Shown here piece after piece: positions 52,022 through 60,512 of a stretch of 64,000 bases of DNA. The DNA is from Paenibacillus hamazuiensis (GTDB taxonomy: Bacteria; Bacillota; Bacilli; Paenibacillales; NBRC-103111). The translations under genes and the position numbers were made by a program. Position 1 is the stretch's first letter. The number at the start of each line of letters is the position of its first letter. Below the pieces are notes generated by a model that was not told where the DNA came from, did not search any database, and saw only the letters and a list, made by a program, of their open reading frames with translations. The stretch lies in the NCBI RefSeq assembly GCF_023276405.1, contig NZ_JALRMO010000001.1, positions 3,968,001-4,032,000 on the forward strand. Direction: 5' to 3'.

Positions 52022-53968
52022 TCAAGCTTCACGCACCCACACCAGCATTTCGCCTTCGCCTCGGTTCGCCCAGGCAAAATACGGGATGGCGGTCAAGGAA
52101 ACCGCCGTCCTCGGAGGCGCTTCAGTCGTGTAGAGCGATTCCGAAGCCGCGTCCGGAGCGGTTTGCCAGCCTTGCGCGCGGATGAGCGTAACGCCCCCAA
52201 GAAGCTCCCCGTCATGCTCCACAATAAATTCTCCCCCCGTGCTGAGCGTCACATCGCGCAGGTTGCTTCCGTTATCCGCTTCCTCCAGGCAGTAAACGAC
52301 AGGCCCGCGCTGCAAAGCGACCTTCCCGGCGCAATCGCGGATATGCGGGTTCGGCCGCACGACCTCCACCTCCATCGGCAGCGTCAGCTCGATCCGGTCC
52401 CCCGGCTCCCATACGCGGCGGATTTTAGCATAACCATTGCTGACGGCGCCCGCGCCGGATACGTCCACCTCCGCTCCGTTCACGGTCAGCTTCGGCTCTT
52501 TGCACCAGCCGGGCAGACGGACCGCCACGGCAAATTCGGCCGCCCGTTCCGGAGAAACGGTCAGCGTCACCTGACCGTGCCAAGGATACCCGGTCGTTTG
52601 CGTCAGCTCCGTTTGGACGCCTCCGACGGTTTGCTTCACCGTGCTCCCGATATACTGGTGTACGTAAAGCCCGTCGTCGCTGCTTGAATAAATATACCGG
52701 CCGAGCGATGCGATGAGCCGGGATATGTTCGGCGGGCAGCAGGCGCAGCCGAACCAGGGCTGGCGCGTCGTTTTGACCGATTTCATGTCATGGCGATGAT
52801 TGCAGGCGCTCGGCCACACCTCCAGCGGGTTGACGTAGAAGTAGCTCTTGCCGTCGAGCGATATGCCGCTGAGCAGGCCGTTATACAGCGCGCGTTCGAT
52901 CACATCCGCGTATTCGCGGTCCGGGTCGATTTCCAGCATCCGCTGCGCCCAGAACACAAGGCCGATGCTAGCGCACGTTTCCGCATACGCCCGATCCGCC
53001 GGCAAATCGTAATCGACCGTAAACCGCTCCTGATGGGCCGAAGAGCCGATGCCGCCGGTGATATACATGCGCCTGCGCGTCACGTTATGCCACAGCTTGC
53101 GGCACACCTCGAGCAGCTCGGCATCCCCGTATTCGGCGGCCAAATCCGCCATACCGCTGTACAAATACACGGCGCGGACCGAGTGGCCCTCGGCCGTATG
53201 CTGCTCGCGGACGGGAAGATGCGCCTGAAAATAGTCGTATCGGCGGTCGGTCGGCCGCTTGACCATTCGTCTTTCTTCCTCTTCGTCGAAAAAATGCGGC
53301 CGGCGGCCGCGCTCCTCTACGAAAAACTTGGAAAGCTCCAAATAGCTGCGGCTGCCTGTCGCTTTGTACAGTTTCACGAGCGCGAGCTCGATTTCCGGAT
53401 GGCCGTCATAGCCGCGAAGCCGGTCCGGGCCGGGTCCGAACACGTTGCCGATATGATCGGCGAAAGCACAGGCGATGTCCAGCACCTGCCGCTTTCCGGT
53501 CGCCTCATGATAAGCGACGGCCGCTTCGATGAAATGTCCCGCGCAGTAAAGCTCATGGTCGTCGCGCAGGTTCGTCCAGCGCTCTCCCGGCTTTTTCACC
53601 GTAAAGTAGGTGTTCAGATAGCCGTCTTCACGCTGCGCCCGTCCGATCAGGGCAATCGTCTCGTCGGCGAGCCGTTCCAGCTGCTCGTCCCGCTGCAGAC
53701 TGAGCTGGAAGCCGACCGTTTCGAGCCATTTGGACAAATCGCTGTCCTGAAACACCATGCCGTAATACGAGCCTTCCGATTCGCCGGCGGCGATCCGGAA
53801 GTTTTCGATCGTATGGCTCGGCTCTGCGCCAGGTATGCGGTCGTTTAACGCATCCCATTGGTAAGGAATGACGACATCGCGCACAAGCCGCTGCCGCTTG
53901 GACCAAAACCCGTCGTGAATGTTCACGTTTTGCAAAGCAATCGCGTCGGTCTTTTTCAAATCGTTCAT
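52022..53968 (-). CDS. GH127 beta-L-arabinofuranosidase
   Basis: A 648-residue cytoplasmic glycosidase of the GH127 (former DUF1680) family. The zinc-thiolate catalytic site is visible: Glu330 and Cys332 in YAETCASIG, and Cys410-Cys411 in WFGCACCPP, matching the Glu/Cys3 set of Bifidobacterium HypBA1, with Cys410 the expected nucleophile. It removes beta-L-arabinofuranose from arabinan, extensin or pectin side chains. ATG 53968 follows GAAAGGCGG; the frame is open 46 codons further upstream. It lies tail-to-tail with the AraC-type gene, 5 bases apart. Confidence 0.92.
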   Translation of the reverse strand: MNDLKKTDAIALQNVNIHDGFWSKRQRLVRDVVIPYQWDALNDRIPGAEPSHTIENFRIAAGESEGSYYGMVFQDSDLSKWLETVGFQLSLQRDEQLERLADETIALIGRAQREDGYLNTYFTVKKPGERWTNLRDDHELYCAGHFIEAAVAYHEATGKRQVLDIACAFADHIGNVFGPGPDRLRGYDGHPEIELALVKLYKATGSRSYLELSKFFVEERGRRPHFFDEEEERRMVKRPTDRRYDYFQAHLPVREQHTAEGHSVRAVYLYSGMADLAAEYGDAELLEVCRKLWHNVTRRRMYITGGIGSSAHQERFTVDYDLPADRAYAETCASIGLVFWAQRMLEIDPDREYADVIERALYNGLLSGISLDGKSYFYVNPLEVWPSACNHRHDMKSVKTTRQPWFGCACCPPNISRLIASLGRYIYSSSDDGLYVHQYIGSTVKQTVGGVQTELTQTTGYPWHGQVTLTVSPERAAEFAVAVRLPGWCKEPKLTVNGAEVDVSGAGAVSNGYAKIRRVWEPGDRIELTLPMEVEVVRPNPHIRDCAGKVALQRGPVVYCLEEADNGSNLRDVTLSTGGEFIVEHDGELLGGVTLIRAQGWQTAPDAASESLYTTEAPPRTAVSLTAIPYFAWANRGEGEMLVWVREA

Positions 53969-54232
53969 CCGCCTTTCGGTACTTGTTAGCGAGCGCTCTG
54001 CCATCCATGTTAGCACGGCGAGCTTCGGAAAGTCAGTCCACGCCCGGGTAGAAAAGGTGGATAAAACCGACTTTTGCGCTATCGTATGAAATGGATGTGA
54101 TCTCACCTACGATGCAAAATGTGAGAATAACACAAGTGCGCTTTGCAATCCGCTTGTAAGGCATACTCAACAGCAAATGAATTAAACAATTTTTATATAA
54201 TTAATATTTTTATACTATTTTTATTAAATTAG

Positions 54233-54261
54233 TTTACTTCGTTATTTTTCTGTTGTATAAT
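54233..54261 (+). promoter_or_regulatory. promoter of the SDR gene
   Basis: TTTACT (54233-54238) and a perfect TATAAT (54256-54261) are separated by 17 bases, about 35 bases before the SDR start codon, in a very AT-rich stretch. Confidence 0.6.
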
Positions 54262-54295
54262 CTTCCTGTATCCAAACACCGAGGGAGGAATTGAT

Positions 54296-55108
54296 ATGAA
54301 AACCATTCTAATAACGGGCGCATCTTCGGGTATTGGCAGAGCAGCCGCCGTGTACTTTTCGCAGCAAGGATGGAACGTTGTCGCAACGATGCGTTCCCCG
54401 GAGAAAGAGAAGGAATTGAATCAAATGGACCGTGTCCTGGTCACCAAATTGGATGTTCTGGAGAAAGAAACGATTGCCGAAGCCATCGCGAAAGGTATCG
54501 AGCGTTTCGGCAAAATCGACGTATTGCTGAATAATGCCGGATATGCGGCTGTCGGCGCTCTCGAAGCGGCGAACGATCTTCAAATTAAAAAACAATTCGA
54601 TGTCAATGTATTTGGTGTTATCCATACAACCAAAGCAATTCTGCCTCACTTCAGGGCGAGTCAAGGAGGCACGATCATCAACATCTCCTCCACAGCAGGC
54701 CGAGTCGCCTTTCCGCTTCTGTCCCTTTATCATGCGAGCAAATTTGCCGTTGAAGGGCTTTCCGAATCGCTGTTCTATGAACTGGCCACTCATCATATCA
54801 AGATAAAAGTCGTGGAGCCCGGAAACGTGGCCACGGACTTTACCGGAAGATCGCTCGATATTTTAACGGACGATTCTCTGGAGGCATACGGCGCTTATAC
54901 TGAATTGGTGGTAAACAAACAAATGGAAAGTTTTCGGAAGCACTCCTCCCCACCGGAACTGATCGCCAAGACGATTTTCGAAGCCGCCAACGACCCAACG
55001 GATCGTTTCCGCTATCTTGCCGGGGAAGATGCCGAGTTTTTGATGAGGATGAGAGTGGAAAATTCGGACGAGAATTTTATGAAAACGATAGCGGCAAACT
55101 TTAGTTAA
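54296..55108 (+). CDS. SDR family oxidoreductase
   Basis: A 270-residue classical short-chain dehydrogenase/reductase. The cofactor loop TGASSGIGRAAA, NNAGYAAVG, catalytic Ser in INISSTAGRVAF and YHASK (Y-x3-K) are intact, and VEPGNVATDF follows. It reduces or oxidises a small carbonyl/alcohol with NAD(P)H; an Arg after the second strand (ATMRSPEK) hints at NADP. GAGGGAGG precedes ATG 54296 and a clear promoter is upstream. It stands alone and the substrate is unknown. Confidence 0.92.
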   Translation: MKTILITGASSGIGRAAAVYFSQQGWNVVATMRSPEKEKELNQMDRVLVTKLDVLEKETIAEAIAKGIERFGKIDVLLNNAGYAAVGALEAANDLQIKKQFDVNVFGVIHTTKAILPHFRASQGGTIINISSTAGRVAFPLLSLYHASKFAVEGLSESLFYELATHHIKIKVVEPGNVATDFTGRSLDILTDDSLEAYGAYTELVVNKQMESFRKHSSPPELIAKTIFEAANDPTDRFRYLAGEDAEFLMRMRVENSDENFMKTIAANFS

Positions 55109-55130
55109 ATCTCAAGGCAATTCCGTTTTC

Positions 55131-55180
55131 AAAAAAAACTTCCCGCATCTTCGGAAAGGCTCCGAATCATGCGGGAAGTT
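55131..55180 (-). terminator. terminator after serine hydrolase gene
   Basis: AACTTCCCGCAT and ATGCGGGAAGTT form a 12-bp perfect stem with a TTCGGA/TCCGAA inner stem. On the minus strand it runs into T8. Confidence 0.85.
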
Positions 55181-55192
55181 CCCGTTCTCTCG

Positions 55193-56629
55193 TTATTCGC
55201 GTGCGATGCCGTTTAAATAACAGGACGCGTCTTCTTTCTCCTCCGCGCCCGCCGGCAAATAGTGGATGACGACTTCTTCGTCGTCGAAGCGGCACGTTAC
55301 CGTGTACATCTGCAGACGGCTCAGCAGCTGAATTTGCAGCACCAAGGTGCGATCATCCACCCAAGTCGCGCCGCCTGCGTAAGGCGACCCCTTAAAGCTG
55401 TCACCCGTTACCCAGCGGTTCAGGCCGAATCTGATGTCCGCCTGTCCGGCTCCGCCATGGAAGCGGACCTCTCCTTCGCCTTCGGCTGCAAACACGAATT
55501 CGCAGGCTTCGAATCCGAACGGATTCTCCGCAAGCGCGTAGCGTGCACCGCCGGCGAGACGCCGGCTTGCCGCCGATTCCGGCGTTCCCGCCGGCAAGAT
55601 TAGCGTCAGCTTCTCGAGGCGCTGTGCCACCCGCTCCTCCAGCGCCGCATCTTGCGGAGGCCGATCGGACAGCGCCGGATAAAGCGCCTCCCACAGGCAG
55701 TCGAGTATAAGCTGATGCCCGTCCCTGCTTGCCAGCGTATTGGCCGTGGACACGAACACCGCGTCCTTTTCCGGTATGACGACGACGAACTGCCCGCCCA
55801 TGCCGAAGGCGCAGTACGAGTTATGGCGCGACCGCCAAAACTGGTAGCCGTAGCCTTTTTTCCCGTCAAGCAGAAAGGTTGAATTCGAATTGTCGATGTG
55901 CCGGGCCGTGCTCAGCTCCGCCCATCCTTCCGGCAGCACCTGCCGGCCGTTCCACACGCCCTTCTGCAAATAAAGCTGGCCGAACCGGGCCATGTCCTCC
56001 GTACGGCATTTGATCCCGCCGCCGCCTTTATTGATGTTCATCGGGCAGGTTTCCCATTCGATCTCCCCGATGCCAAGCGGTTCGAGCAGCCGGGATTTCA
56101 CGTATTCGTGAAGCGACGTCCCGGCGAGCTTTTGGATAATCGCGCAAAGCGTATGCGTTCCGGTCGTATCGTAGGCGAAGATCGTTCCGGGCGGATGGGT
56201 CGGCGGCGTCGTCAAAAACGATTTTACCCAATCGTCTACGGTCGTATCCGTCGATTTCGGGTGAACGGTCGCCATGGCAAGCAGATGTTTTACCTTCATC
56301 CGCGCCGTGTAAGGGTGAACCGCGCCTCCGCCTTCCAGCTTTTCCGGGAAAAAATCGACAATATGATCCTCCAGCGAGAGAAGGCCTTCACCGATGGCAA
56401 TGCCGATTGCCGCCGAGGTCACGCTTTTGCTGACCGAATAAATATTGTGCAGCATCCGGCCGTCAAAAGGCCGGAAATATCCTTCGGCCGCCACCTTGCC
56501 GTGGCGCAGCAGCATAAAGCTGTGCAAATTGATCTGCTTGTCGGCGACCAGGTCGAGAAACCGGTCGATGCCTTCCGCGGCAACCCCGGCCTGGTGCGGC
56601 TTCACTCTTTCCAATTCGATGCGGTTCAT
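55193..56629 (-). CDS. serine hydrolase, class C beta-lactamase-like
   Basis: A 478-residue penicillin-binding-protein-like hydrolase without a signal peptide. The SxxK motif is SVSK at 65-68 (YSVSKSVTSAAIGIA), the second-motif Tyr is in FAYDTTGTH, and the third-motif region is near GMGGQFVVVIPE. A C-terminal extension of about 130 residues is beta-rich, as in related esterases. Such enzymes hydrolyse esters or peptides; true beta-lactamase activity is unlikely given its length and location. It follows a GH43 remnant by 15 bases and ends at a strong terminator. Confidence 0.88.
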   Translation of the reverse strand: MNRIELERVKPHQAGVAAEGIDRFLDLVADKQINLHSFMLLRHGKVAAEGYFRPFDGRMLHNIYSVSKSVTSAAIGIAIGEGLLSLEDHIVDFFPEKLEGGGAVHPYTARMKVKHLLAMATVHPKSTDTTVDDWVKSFLTTPPTHPPGTIFAYDTTGTHTLCAIIQKLAGTSLHEYVKSRLLEPLGIGEIEWETCPMNINKGGGGIKCRTEDMARFGQLYLQKGVWNGRQVLPEGWAELSTARHIDNSNSTFLLDGKKGYGYQFWRSRHNSYCAFGMGGQFVVVIPEKDAVFVSTANTLASRDGHQLILDCLWEALYPALSDRPPQDAALEERVAQRLEKLTLILPAGTPESAASRRLAGGARYALAENPFGFEACEFVFAAEGEGEVRFHGGAGQADIRFGLNRWVTGDSFKGSPYAGGATWVDDRTLVLQIQLLSRLQMYTVTCRFDDEEVVIHYLPAGAEEKEDASCYLNGIARE

Positions 56630-56644
56630 ACGGACTAGCCTCCA

Positions 56645-56905
56645 TTATCGATTGTTGGCAAGTTCTATTTTCCCTTCTTTTTCGATAATGCGCAAGAACT
56701 TCGGCCGCTCCTCCGGCGTTTTGTTGGGCGAATGAAGCGCCAGCATCAGCTCGCCCGCAAACGTGCGGAAAATCATCCCATGCCCGCCGTCATTTTTACC
56801 TCGGCCGTGCTTGCGGCGGAAGCCTGCTCCTGCGGCCCTGCGGCGATAATACCAATAGCTTGGCTTATCCCGGACGGAATCAGCCAAGTTTCACCAATAG
56901 ACGCA
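56645..56905 (-). pseudogene. C-terminal remnant of a GH43 glycosidase
   Basis: The frame to 56645 reads NDGGHGMIFRTFAGELMLAL, then HSPNKTPEERPKFL, a highly conserved C-terminal block of GH43 arabinosidase/xylosidase-type enzymes, as remembered (DGGHGMIFRTFDGxLMLxLHxPN...ERPxF). Upstream, weak similarity switches frame (QAIGIIAAGPQEQA in another frame), and no catalytic domain or start remains. Its 5' edge is uncertain. This was probably an arabinan- or xylan-side-chain hydrolase of the same locus. Confidence 0.6.
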
Positions 56906-57241
56906 ATGGCTTGTATTATCGTCCCCATATTCACCCGTTTTCTGGACAAAGACCCATAATAATACAACTTTTTGCGCTTATAGCTCCCAAAGCGAAGGCA
57001 ATCAGCGAGATAAAACAAGAAACTGCGTTTATTCCCGCAGAGTACGCCATATCTCCGTATTAAGAAACACGGGAACGCCCCTGCGGCTCAACATTCGTAT
57101 GATCAAACCGCAGGCGACATAACATGTCTACATGCAATCGCCCGCAGCCCCGCCCTCCGCCCGCCTTACGCCAACAACGATCAAGAAGGCCGCCCAAGGC
57201 AGCCTCGCTTGACCGAACAGCCGGATAAAGCTGTTCACCTT
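56906..57241. other. intergenic stretch with no recognised gene
   Basis: About 335 bases between the GH43 remnant and the binding-protein gene. Short frames here have no ribosome site and no family likeness. It may hold further GH43 debris. A small GAACAGC/GCTGTTC hairpin near 57217-57238 lies just past the binding-protein stop. Confidence 0.4.
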
Positions 57242-58582
57242 TTACTTATTATTGTTGAATATTTTGACCGTACCGTTGTAAAAATCTTCGACGCCTTTCT
57301 TCACGTCTTTTTTGCCGAAGCCGATCTCCTGGACCGTCGTCTCCGCCAACTTGGAGTATTCGGTGAAACCCGGAGGGTTGTAGCTGACCTTGACCGGCTC
57401 CTTTTTCGTCGCTTCCGATACGCTGCTCGTATAATCGTAGATGATTTGGTCGACAGGTCCGGCGTCTTTTTTGAGCAGATCGCGATTTTTCGAGGTGACC
57501 GGAACGCCGCGGTCGTTGCCCAAAATTTTCGCCGCATCCGGGTCGTTGATCCAGTAGTTCATCAGCATCGCCACTTCCTTCGGATGCTTCGTTTTGGCGT
57601 AACCGGACAAGCCTTGGCTCGACTCGAACACGACGCCGGTCCCTTTCGGGCCGCGCGGAACCTGAACGAGCGTCAATTTGTCCTTGGTCAGGTTTTGGTG
57701 AGCGACGAGCTGGTTGGAGGCGGTCAGACCCATCGCCGCTTTGCCGGTGACAATCAGCGACTTGCTCGTATCGCTAGGCGGGTTCGACACCTGCAGCTCC
57801 GGCGTGACGACGCCGCCGTCCTTGCGCATTTTATCCCAATACAGGAACCATTCCTCTGCGTCCTTCTGCTCGAAGCCAAGCTTGCCGCCCTCCATGTCGT
57901 AAAGCTGCTTGCCTCTTTGCTTGAGCGAAATGTCCATGCCGTCCACCGTAAAATCGTACGTGCCGAAGTACCCTTTGCCGAGCTTGTCGGCAATCTCCTT
58001 GCTTGTTTTGGCAAAATCGTCCCACGTCCAGCCGTCCTGGGGCACGGGAAGCCCCGCTTTGTTAAACAGCTCCGTATTGACGATGATGCCGCGCGCATTG
58101 GCTCCCGCCGAGATGTGAAGCAGCTTGCCTTTGAACGTACCGTATTCGACCATCCCCTTGTCCATATCGGACAGATCCAGCTCTTTGCCGACATAGGGGC
58201 CGAGATCGAGCAGCACGCCTTTGTTGGCATAATCGACGACATTGCCGCCGAGGAAGAAAACATCGGGTGCCGTGCCGGACGCAAGCTGCGTGTTCAGCTT
58301 GTCGAAGTAGCCGGAGCTCGGTGCGAATTCGCCGACAACCTTGATGCCCGGGTTTTTCTCCTCAAACTTGCGCAGCGCCTGGTTGGTGATGTCCGCCCGC
58401 TTCTGGTCGCCCCACCACATAATGCGCAGCTCGACCGGAGCGGCTTTGCCGCCGCCGTTATCCCCCGCTTTCGGCGCCGCCGCCCCCGCACCGCCTGTCG
58501 TTCCCGCCGTGCCTCCGCCGGCGCAGGCCGATGTGACAACGGTCAGCATAGTTAATGCCGCCAGCCAAGATCGTTTTTTCAT
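57242..58582 (-). CDS. extracellular sugar-binding lipoprotein (ABC, cluster B type)
   Basis: A 446-residue lipoprotein that delivers sugars to the permeases encoded just upstream. The signal ends in TSAC (Cys20), followed by a Gly/Ala/Thr linker. The binding fold has LRIMWWGDQKRADITNQALR and FEEKNPGIKV, APDVFFLGGN and the DGWTWDDFAKTSKEIADKL block typical of cluster-B binding proteins. The start ATG 58582 follows AGGGGG; the frame is open 48 codons further upstream but lacks a signal there. Unusually, this gene comes last, after both permease genes. The sugar is unknown. Confidence 0.92.
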   Translation of the reverse strand: MKKRSWLAALTMLTVVTSACAGGGTAGTTGGAGAAAPKAGDNGGGKAAPVELRIMWWGDQKRADITNQALRKFEEKNPGIKVVGEFAPSSGYFDKLNTQLASGTAPDVFFLGGNVVDYANKGVLLDLGPYVGKELDLSDMDKGMVEYGTFKGKLLHISAGANARGIIVNTELFNKAGLPVPQDGWTWDDFAKTSKEIADKLGKGYFGTYDFTVDGMDISLKQRGKQLYDMEGGKLGFEQKDAEEWFLYWDKMRKDGGVVTPELQVSNPPSDTSKSLIVTGKAAMGLTASNQLVAHQNLTKDKLTLVQVPRGPKGTGVVFESSQGLSGYAKTKHPKEVAMLMNYWINDPDAAKILGNDRGVPVTSKNRDLLKKDAGPVDQIIYDYTSSVSEATKKEPVKVSYNPPGFTEYSKLAETTVQEIGFGKKDVKKGVEDFYNGTVKIFNNNK

Positions 58583-58614
58583 TTTCAAATTCCCCCTGTA
58601 TTCAAATGATAAGT

Positions 58615-59502
58615 TCACTTCAGTCCGGTTGTCGCAATGCCGTCGACGAAATATTTTTGAAATGACAGGAAAATCACCATGATCGGCGCGAGCGACAAAA
58701 CGGACATCGCCAGCAGCGCCCCCCAATCCGACTGCCCGGACGGGTCGAAAAGCGAACGGATGCCTAGCTGCACCGTAAACAGCTTGATGTTATTCAAATA
58801 GATCATCTGGCTGAAAAAGTCATCCCATGTCCAGATGAACGTGAAAATCGAAGTGGTGATGAGCGCCGGTACGAGCATCGGCAGTACGATCCGCAAATAA
58901 ATTTGCCCGTGTCCGCAGCCGTCGATGGTGGCGCTCTCATCAAGTTCCTTCGGGAGGCCGCGGATGAATTGAACCATCAGCAGGATGAAAAACGAATCGT
59001 GGGCAAGCCACTTCGGAACGATCAAGGGCAAATATGTGTTGATCCATTCGAATTTGTTGTAGAGCACGTACTGCGGCACGAGGGTGACGTGATACGGAAG
59101 CATGATCGTCACCAGCATCATGCTGAACCAGAGCCGTTTCAAGCGAAACTCGAGCCGGGCGAAAGCGAATGCCGCAAGCGAGCAGGTAATGACGTTGCCG
59201 AGCACGGACAACACGGAAATTTGCAGCGAATTGGCGAAAAAACGGCCGAACGAGACGCCCTGCAGCCCTTTCCAGCCGTTGGCGTAATTGCTCAGCGTGA
59301 ACGTTTTCGGCCAAAGGCTCGTGTCGGTGAAGATCAGATCGTTCGGCTTAAACGAGCTGCTGAGCAGCCATAGCACCGGATACATCATCAGCAGCCCGAA
59401 AGCGATAATGAGAACATGCTTGACCGCCTGAGCGTATGAACGCGTCCTGGCAGCGGGACGTACGATTGCCGTCTGCCTTGTCCGCATCTCCACATGGTTC
59501 AT
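58615..59502 (-). CDS. carbohydrate ABC transporter permease (MalG type)
   Basis: A 295-residue permease with six membrane segments. The EAA loop LPKELDESATIDGCGHGQIY and the C-terminal FQKYFVDGIATTGLK ending are diagnostic for the MalG/CUT1 subunit. It pairs with the MalF-type subunit encoded 4 bases upstream. AGGGGATGACGAG precedes ATG 59502. As with the other system here, no ATPase gene is present, so a shared MsmX-like ATPase is expected. Confidence 0.93.
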   Translation of the reverse strand: MNHVEMRTRQTAIVRPAARTRSYAQAVKHVLIIAFGLLMMYPVLWLLSSSFKPNDLIFTDTSLWPKTFTLSNYANGWKGLQGVSFGRFFANSLQISVLSVLGNVITCSLAAFAFARLEFRLKRLWFSMMLVTIMLPYHVTLVPQYVLYNKFEWINTYLPLIVPKWLAHDSFFILLMVQFIRGLPKELDESATIDGCGHGQIYLRIVLPMLVPALITTSIFTFIWTWDDFFSQMIYLNNIKLFTVQLGIRSLFDPSGQSDWGALLAMSVLSLAPIMVIFLSFQKYFVDGIATTGLK

Positions 59503-59506
59503 CTCG

Positions 59507-60424
59507 TCATCCCCTCCCTTCCTTGCCGTCGCCGTAAAACACCCAATATTTCGAGGTCGCAAACACGATCGCCGTGAATGCCGCAATGACAGCCAGCATA
59601 ATCCAGGCCAGCGCGGAGGCGTAGCCCATGTCGAAGAACGAAAAGCCTTTCAGGTACAAATACAGCGTGTAAAACAGCGTCGAGTCGATCGGTCCGCCCC
59701 GGCCGTCTCCGATGACGTAACCCGGAGTGAACACCTGAAACGAATTGATGATGCCCATGACCAGATTGAAAAAAAGAACCGGCGACAGCAGCGGCAGCGT
59801 GATTTGGAAAAACTGCCGGGTTTTGCCCGCGCCGTCCACCTGCGACGCCTCGTACAAGTCGGTAGGGATTTGCTTCAGGCCGGCGAGAAATATAACCATC
59901 GCCGAGCCGAACTGCCAGACAGACAAGGTGACGATCGTGTACAGCACATAGTTGGGATTGGCGATCCATGCCGGGCCCTGGATTCCGAACAAACCCAGAA
60001 ACTGGTTGAGCAGCCCTTCCCCGTCGAACAGCTTTCTCCAGACGATCGCGATCGCGACGCTTCCCCCAAGCAGCGAAGGGATGTAATACACCGTCCGGTA
60101 CAGCCCGAGCGCGCGTATGCCTTTGTTCAAAGCCATTGCGACGAGCAGCGCGAACAGCAGGCGAAGCGGCACGGAATACAGCACGTATTCGAACGTCAGC
60201 TTCAAGGAGCGGTAAAACGAATCGTCCTCCTTGAAGATTTGCCCGTAATTCCCGAGGCCAAGCCATTTCGGAGGCGTTAACAAATTGTATTTGGTCAGCG
60301 ACAAATAAAACGAACCGAGCATCGGGCCCAGCGTCAGGCAGAAAAAGCCGACCAGCCACGGAAGCAAAAACAAATAAGCGGTGCGGTCCTGCCGCCATAT
60401 AGCGGATCTGCGCGTCGTTTGCAT
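59507..60424 (-). CDS. sugar ABC transporter permease (MalF type)
   Basis: A 305-residue permease with six membrane segments. Family blocks include RTAYLFLLPWLVGFFCLTLGP, RTVYYIPSLLGGSVAIAIVW and the EAA loop IPTDLYEASQVDGAGKTRQF. It is the first of the three transport genes and follows the YesN-type regulator gene by 88 bases. GAAAGGGAGG precedes ATG 60424; the longer open frame upstream lacks a ribosome site. It forms the channel with the MalG-type subunit for sugar import. Confidence 0.93.
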   Translation of the reverse strand: MQTTRRSAIWRQDRTAYLFLLPWLVGFFCLTLGPMLGSFYLSLTKYNLLTPPKWLGLGNYGQIFKEDDSFYRSLKLTFEYVLYSVPLRLLFALLVAMALNKGIRALGLYRTVYYIPSLLGGSVAIAIVWRKLFDGEGLLNQFLGLFGIQGPAWIANPNYVLYTIVTLSVWQFGSAMVIFLAGLKQIPTDLYEASQVDGAGKTRQFFQITLPLLSPVLFFNLVMGIINSFQVFTPGYVIGDGRGGPIDSTLFYTLYLYLKGFSFFDMGYASALAWIMLAVIAAFTAIVFATSKYWVFYGDGKEGRG

Positions 60425-60512
60425 GGGAGCCTCCCTTTCGATGAATTCATAAGGACCGGTTAACAAAATGGCCGCAAATTCATCATAAGGCCGGACGCAA
60501 ACGAGATGAATG

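Noticed and set aside
57209-58555. Plus-strand 448-codon frame opposite the binding-protein gene
   Set aside because: Antisense shadow; the minus frame has a lipobox and a complete binding-protein fold.
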